This document shows, piece after piece, positions 60,103 to 64,000 of a stretch of 64,000 nucleotides of DNA. Position 1 is the stretch's first letter; each line of letters starts with the position of its first letter. The notes below the pieces were generated by a model. That model searched no databases, was not told the DNA's origin, and was given only the letters and a program-made list of their open reading frames with translations. The position numbers were made by a program, and so were the translations under genes. The stretch is from NCBI GenBank assembly GCA_023421735.1, contig JAEZSP010000051.1:1-64000 (forward strand). Direction: 5' to 3'. The stretch comes from Bacillota bacterium. GTDB taxonomy: Bacteria; Bacillota_A; Clostridia; Christensenellales; Aristaeellaceae.

Positions 60103-60825
60103 TCACATCGCCATGCCGCCGTCGACGCGGATGACCTCTCCCGTTATATAATCGCCCCCGCGCCCGGCGAGGAAGGCCACGACCTCCGCAACATCCTCCG
60201 GCGCGCCCGCGCGGCCGAGGGGAATGCGGCTGATCAGCTCCTCCTGGGGCAAGGATTTCGTCATGTCCGTCTCGATAAAGCCCGGTGCCACCGCGTTAAC
60301 GGTGATGTTTCGCGCCGCGAGTTCGCGTGCCGCCGATTTTGTCAGTCCGATAAGACCCGCCTTGGACGCGGCGTAATTCGCCTGCCCAGCGTTTCCCATC
60401 AGACCGATGACCGAGCTTACATTCATGATTTTTCCCGACCTCTGGCGCAGCATAATGGGACTCACGTGCCGGATCAGGTTAAATGCGCCCTTGAGGTTGG
60501 TGTCCAAAACCGCGTCATAGTCCGTCTCCTTCATGGTCAGAAGGAGGCCGTCCTTCGTAATTCCCGCGTTATTGACGAGGATGTCGATGTGCCCAAAGTC
60601 ACTTTTTACTTCGGAGACAACCGCTTTGACCGCCTCAAAGTCCGCAACATTGGCCTTGTAGGCCTTCGCCTTCGTGGGGATTGCCTGCACACAGTCGTTT
60701 GCCGCCGCGTCGTTCCCCGCATAGAGAATCGCGATGTCCGCGCCCAGCGCGGCGAGTTTTTCCGCAATCGCGCGCCCGATGCCGCGCGAACCGCCCGTCA
60801 CCAGTGCAACTTTTCCTGTCAGCAC
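60103..60825 (-). CDS. fabG: 3-Oxoacyl-ACP reductase
   Basis: A 240-residue short-chain dehydrogenase. The NADPH loop is TGGSRGIG (10-17), then NNAGITKDGLL, catalytic Ser138 and the YAASK pair (Tyr151, Lys155). It reduces 3-oxoacyl-ACP. It overlaps fabD by seven bases. Confidence 0.97.
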   Translation of the reverse strand: MLTGKVALVTGGSRGIGRAIAEKLAALGADIAILYAGNDAAANDCVQAIPTKAKAYKANVADFEAVKAVVSEVKSDFGHIDILVNNAGITKDGLLLTMKETDYDAVLDTNLKGAFNLIRHVSPIMLRQRSGKIMNVSSVIGLMGNAGQANYAASKAGLIGLTKSAARELAARNITVNAVAPGFIETDMTKSLPQEELISRIPLGRAGAPEDVAEVVAFLAGRGGDYITGEVIRVDGGMAM

Positions 60826-61727
60826 AGCGCTTCCACCGCCTCTTCGAGCGTTTGGGCGTCTTCGACGCCCAGCATTTTGACGTCCGCATTGATTTTGCCG
60901 ATCAGTCCCGCGAGCGTCTTTCCGGGGCCGACCTCGACGAACGTGTCAAACCCGTTTTCGATCATGTGCTCCACCTCGGCCTGCCATCTGACGGGGCTCT
61001 TGATCTGATCCGCGAGCGCATCCGCAAATGCCCAGCCGTAGGGAAGGCCGGTCTTGTTGGAGTAGAGAAGCCCCTTGGGTTCCCGGAAGGCGACCGTTTT
61101 AAGTGCCTCCCTGAATTTTTCCCCCGCTTCCGCCATATAGGGAGAGTGGAATGCGCCCTTCACCTTGAGGGGAATGCCGCGTCCGCCTGCCGCCTTGACC
61201 GCCGCGAGGAAATCCGGCATTTTTGCCTTTTCACCCGAAACGGTGATTTGACCGGGACAGTTGTAGTTGACAGGGTAGACGCCATGCGCGGCGCAAATCG
61301 CTTCCACGTCTGCGGCCGAGAGCTTCAATACGGCTGCCATTGCGCCCGTGGTCTTTTCGGCCTCATCCTGCATCAGCTGTGCGCGCAGCGAAACCAGCCG
61401 AAAGCCTTCCGTGAGGTCGACGACCCCTGATGCCGCGAGCGCAGAAACCTCGCCCAGCGAGAAGCCCGCGCAGGCGGCGGGTTTGATCCCCTTTGCCGCC
61501 AGTGCGTGCGCTGTCGCGAGTTCTACGGCATAGAGGCAGGGCTGCGTGTTTATCGTCTCCGAAAGTGCATCCTCAGGCCCATCAAAGCACATGGAAAGCG
61601 TGCCGGGGCGGATTGCCTCGAGCGCGTCGAAGACTGCCTTGGCAGCAGGGTTCGCCGCATAGAGCGATTTGCCCATGCCCGCCTTTTGCGCGCCCTGTCC
61701 GGGAAAGACGAACGCTAGCTTAGCCAT
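60819..61727 (-). CDS. fabD: Malonyl-CoA:ACP transacylase
   Basis: A 302-residue acyltransferase. The opening is FVFPGQGAQKAGMGK. The nucleophile motif is GFSLGE (Ser90) where E. coli has GHSLGE; GFSLGE is an accepted variant. The catalytic His is in KGAFHSPYM. It loads malonyl groups on AcpP. It overlaps fabK by 13 bases. Confidence 0.96.
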   Translation of the reverse strand: MAKLAFVFPGQGAQKAGMGKSLYAANPAAKAVFDALEAIRPGTLSMCFDGPEDALSETINTQPCLYAVELATAHALAAKGIKPAACAGFSLGEVSALAASGVVDLTEGFRLVSLRAQLMQDEAEKTTGAMAAVLKLSAADVEAICAAHGVYPVNYNCPGQITVSGEKAKMPDFLAAVKAAGGRGIPLKVKGAFHSPYMAEAGEKFREALKTVAFREPKGLLYSNKTGLPYGWAFADALADQIKSPVRWQAEVEHMIENGFDTFVEVGPGKTLAGLIGKINADVKMLGVEDAQTLEEAVEALC

Positions 61728-62659
61728 TTCGCCGCCCCCCTTAAAACTTCCTCCACGCCTTTCATCATGTCCCCGATAATTTCAGAACAGCTCTGTTCCT
61801 GATTGACGATGGCCGCGATCTGCCCCGCGAGGATGCAGCCGTTATCGGTGTCGCCCTCGACAGCGGCCATGCGCAATGCGCCTGTGCCGCGTTTTTCGAG
61901 ATCCTCGTCGCATTCTCCGCCGTATTCTGCCTTTGTGTATGCCCGGGTGAACTGGTTTTTGAGTCCGCGCACGGGGTGGCCCAGGCGCTTGCCGGTCACG
62001 ACGGTGGAAAGATCGTTGGCCTTAAGAACCTTGTTTTTGTAATTCTGATGGACATTGCATTCCGTAGCGGTCAAAAACCGCGTGCCCATCTGGATGCCCG
62101 ACGCGCCCAGCATCAGGGCTGCGGCAAAGCCGCGTCCGTCGGCAATGCCGCCGGCGCCAATGACGGGCAGAGTCGTCGCATCCGCAATCTGCGGCAGGAG
62201 CGTCATGGTCGTGAGTTCCCCCACGTGTCCGCCGCTTTCGCCACCTTCCGCGATGACCGCCGACGCGCCGACGCGCGTCATCAGCTTCGCAAGCGCGACC
62301 GAGGCGACCACGGGAATCACGGCGATGCCCGCTTCCTTAAATGCCGCCATGTACTTTGCGGGGTTGCCCGCACCGGTCGTTACGACCTTGACGCGTTCCT
62401 CACAAACCACGTTCGCCACTTCGTCTGCGAACGGGCTCATAAGCATGATGTTCACGCCAAATGGCTTTTTCGTCCTCGCGCGCGCGACCTGAATCTGCGT
62501 ACGGACATAGCTCGCCGGGGCGTTGCCCGCAGCAATGATTCCAAGGCCGCCGGCCTCCGAAACCGCCGCTGCGAGACAGCCATCCGCAATCCATGCCATG
62601 CCGCCCTGCAGGATCGGGTATTCAATCCCGAGAAGCGCAGTCAGGGGCGAGTTAATCAT
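61715..62659 (-). CDS. fabK: Enoyl-ACP reductase II (FabK)
   Basis: A 314-residue FMN-dependent reductase of the nitronate-monooxygenase-like TIM barrel. Signatures are YPILQGGMAWIADGCLAAAVSEAGGLGIIAAG, EGGESGGHVGELTTMTLLPQ and GAGGIADGRGFAAALMLGASGIQMGTRFL. It completes the elongation cycle and is insensitive to FabI inhibitors. The start at 62659 (MINSPLTALLG) lies inside the acpP stop region, so translation is coupled; the longer open frame upstream is antisense to nothing real and overlaps acpP. Confidence 0.95.
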   Translation of the reverse strand: MINSPLTALLGIEYPILQGGMAWIADGCLAAAVSEAGGLGIIAAGNAPASYVRTQIQVARARTKKPFGVNIMLMSPFADEVANVVCEERVKVVTTGAGNPAKYMAAFKEAGIAVIPVVASVALAKLMTRVGASAVIAEGGESGGHVGELTTMTLLPQIADATTLPVIGAGGIADGRGFAAALMLGASGIQMGTRFLTATECNVHQNYKNKVLKANDLSTVVTGKRLGHPVRGLKNQFTRAYTKAEYGGECDEDLEKRGTGALRMAAVEGDTDNGCILAGQIAAIVNQEQSCSEIIGDMMKGVEEVLRGAAKWLS

Positions 62660-62882
62660 TGTATTTGGAGCCGATGTAATCGACGAGCTCCTGCACCGTT
62701 TCGACCTTTTGATCCAGCTCGACTTCCTTGCCGATCTTCTCTTCGAGCTGCATGACGATTTCGACGGTGTCCAAAGAGTCGATGCCGAGGTCGGCGAACT
62801 TCGTCTCGGGGGTGATGGTGTTGACGTCGCAATCGACGTGCGCCGCGATGAGTTCCGCGATGGTCTCAAAAAGGTTATCCAT
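62652..62882 (-). CDS. acpP: Acyl carrier protein
   Basis: A 76-residue acidic four-helix protein with the phosphopantetheine site DLGIDSLDTVEIVMQLEE (Ser36). It carries acyl chains in fatty-acid synthesis. It is the second gene of the operon, 12 bases after degV, with a GGAGG site. Confidence 0.97.
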   Translation of the reverse strand: MDNLFETIAELIAAHVDCDVNTITPETKFADLGIDSLDTVEIVMQLEEKIGKEVELDQKVETVQELVDYIGSKYND

Positions 62883-62894
62883 GTGAATGTCCTC

Positions 62895-63767
62895 CTATGA
62901 TCTCGTTTTACCGATGAAGAATATCGCCAGGGTGCCCGGTCCGGCATGCGCGCCGATGACCGGACCCACGGGACCCACGATGACCTCGCGCGCACCTGCG
63001 CCCAGCACGAGGGATTTCAGCTCTTCTGCGTCAGTCGCGCAGTCTCCGTGGCTGATAAACACGGTTTGCGTTTGTATGTCCTGCGCCTCGGCTTCCAGCT
63101 TGTCCGCCAGCGCCCGGATTGCCGCGCGTCTGCCGCGCACGCGCCCCGCGCCCACGAGTCTGCCTTCGCCGTCCATGCGCATGACGGGCATGATGTGCAG
63201 TTTTTCGCCCGCCTCCTGCGCCGCGCTGGCTGAAAGCCGACCGCCGCGCTTCAAATAACGGGGATCGCCCACCGTAAACCAATGAAGCACGCGCGTGATC
63301 ATACGCCGCGTGTAATCCGTACATTCCGAAAGTGACATACCCGATTTTTTTGCCTGCGCGGCAAGATAAACCAAAAGGCCCTCGCCCATCGAGGCGGAGC
63401 GTGAATCGATCATTTCGATCCGTCCGCCGTGCTTCGCAATCGCCGCATCCGCCGCTTCGCGCGCGTTTGCGGCCGTCGCAGAAAGCGCTGAGGCCAGAGA
63501 GATGACCAGTATGTCTTTTCCGGACGCAAGCAGCCCATCGTACGCCTGTGCGAACTGGAAGGGCGACACGGCGGATGTGCGCGCAATCGCGCCCGCACGC
63601 AGGGTATCGTAAAAATCTTTTACGGGCATCTCGCGCCAGTCAAGGTACCCGTGGTATGCGTGCGCGCCGATGGAGACCGTCAAAGGCAGCGTCTCGAGGT
63701 TCAGATCCCACGCCAAAGCGGCGGGAAGGTCGCACGACGTATCCGTCAGTATCGCATAATCGCGCAT
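62895..63767 (-). CDS. DegV family fatty-acid-binding protein (FakB-like)
   Basis: A 290-residue DegV fold. The N-terminal domain opens YAILTDTSCDLP. A TSAVSPFQF segment holds the Ser that contacts the fatty-acid carboxylate. The C-terminal end GPVGPVIGAHAGPGTLAIFFIG is diagnostic. In FakAB systems DegV proteins present exogenous fatty acids to the FakA kinase. No fakA is here. Its position as first gene of the fatty-acid operon suggests a sensing or salvage role. The start follows GGAGG by five bases. Confidence 0.92.
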   Translation of the reverse strand: MRDYAILTDTSCDLPAALAWDLNLETLPLTVSIGAHAYHGYLDWREMPVKDFYDTLRAGAIARTSAVSPFQFAQAYDGLLASGKDILVISLASALSATAANAREAADAAIAKHGGRIEMIDSRSASMGEGLLVYLAAQAKKSGMSLSECTDYTRRMITRVLHWFTVGDPRYLKRGGRLSASAAQEAGEKLHIMPVMRMDGEGRLVGAGRVRGRRAAIRALADKLEAEAQDIQTQTVFISHGDCATDAEELKSLVLGAGAREVIVGPVGPVIGAHAGPGTLAIFFIGKTRS

Positions 63768-63792
63768 GAATGCCTCCGAAATGTGATTGAGC

Positions 63793-63817
63793 GAGGTAAG
63801 CAGTGATAACTTGCCTC
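63793..63817. promoter_or_regulatory. Palindrome near start of fatty-acid operon, candidate operator
   Basis: GAGGTAAG and CTTGCCTC face each other (one mismatch, nine-base spacer) immediately downstream of the -10 box, covering the expected start of transcription. It does not match the known FapR or FabT consensus as I know them. Confidence 0.5.
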
Positions 63818-63846
63818 ATTATAGCCGACTTGTGTTAAGCTGTCAA
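63818..63846 (-). promoter_or_regulatory. Consensus promoter of fatty-acid operon
   Basis: Reverse strand: TTGACA, 17-base spacer, TATAAT: a perfect sigma-A promoter, about 50 bases before the degV start. Confidence 0.85.
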
Positions 63847-63860
63847 GATTGACGGCCTCC

Positions 63861-64000
63861 CCTTTCAGGGCTTACGCATGAACTATGTTCATACGTAAGC
63901 CAAAGGAACGAGGAACCGGATTTCTTAATTTTCTCACGAAAATTCCGGGCGAAATCCGGGGACATGAACTGATTCGTCGCCGGGCGGGCATGCTCGCCCT
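63861..64000. repeat. Structured non-coding end of window
   Basis: Three consecutive hairpins. The first spans 63861-63906: GGCTTACGCATGAAC with GTTCATACGTAAGCC, extended by CCTTT/AAAGG. The second spans 63916-63959: CCGGATTTC with GAAATCCGG, enclosing AATTTT/AAAATT. The third is a self-complementary GC-rich run at 63982-63999. No frame is open through them. They may belong to a repeat element or an RNA that continues beyond the window. Confidence 0.5.

Noticed and set aside
61617..61623. FabD nucleophile motif GFSLGE instead of GHSLGE as a possible defect
   Set aside because: Phe at this position is an accepted variant in Clostridia, and the catalytic Ser and His are present.

Overview
The window reads as chromosomal DNA of a GC-rich member of the Clostridia (Bacillota). 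Supporting signs are two T-box leaders in front of aminoacyl-tRNA synthetase genes, a FabK-type fatty-acid operon, an AddB-type nuclease, an rpsF-ssb-rpsR operon, TTGACA/TATAAT-type promoters with 16-18 base spacers, GGAGG ribosome sites and many rho-independent terminators. Order-level placement (for example Christensenellales-like) would be a guess. Two perfect 16-base ParB sites (parS), a WalJ-type hydrolase and rpsF-ssb-rpsR suggest a position not far from the replication origin, although no dnaA, parA or parB lies here.

Layout. 0.2-10.6 kb: a nucleotidyltransferase-like/histidine-phosphatase fusion, a MATE exporter, a polytopic membrane protein, an acetyltransferase, a WalJ-like hydrolase, a radical SAM enzyme, a heterodimeric ABC exporter and a metallophosphoesterase with altered catalytic motifs, flanked exactly by the two parS sites. 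10.8-20 kb: envelope genes (DUF5711-like protein, CvpA-like protein, L,D-transpeptidase, secreted hydrolase, Ig-domain glycerophosphodiesterase, TSUP transporter, small membrane proteins). 20-30.9 kb: AraC regulator divergent from a solute-binding protein, T-box plus a short alaS, glycerol-1-phosphate dehydrogenase, MazG-like protein, a GT-C-like membrane protein and a radical SAM protein whose stop codon lies in the end of a 0.3-kb inverted-repeat element. 31.4-38.6 kb: rpsF-ssb-rpsR, a serine hydrolase, addB without addA, and a sodium-pump beta subunit with a 47-residue OadG-like partner, followed by a second inverted-repeat element.

38.8-48 kb: two sugar-type enzymes, then a five-gene peptide-type ABC importer. 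Its architecture is the most unusual in the window: the solute-binding protein lacks a lipobox cysteine, one permease carries about 210 extra residues outside the membrane, and one ATPase is fused to two membrane helices and a zinc ribbon. 48-51.1 kb: a tandem family of DUF975-like membrane proteins, three intact and two decayed at the ends. 51.2-54.6 kb: T-box and ileS.

54.7-63.8 kb: one reverse-strand operon for type II fatty-acid synthesis (degV, acpP, fabK, fabD, fabG, fabF, accB, fabZ, accC, accD, accA, thioesterase). Most junctions overlap or abut; it starts from a consensus promoter with a palindrome near the start site. All functional calls are by reading translated motifs; no database search was possible.
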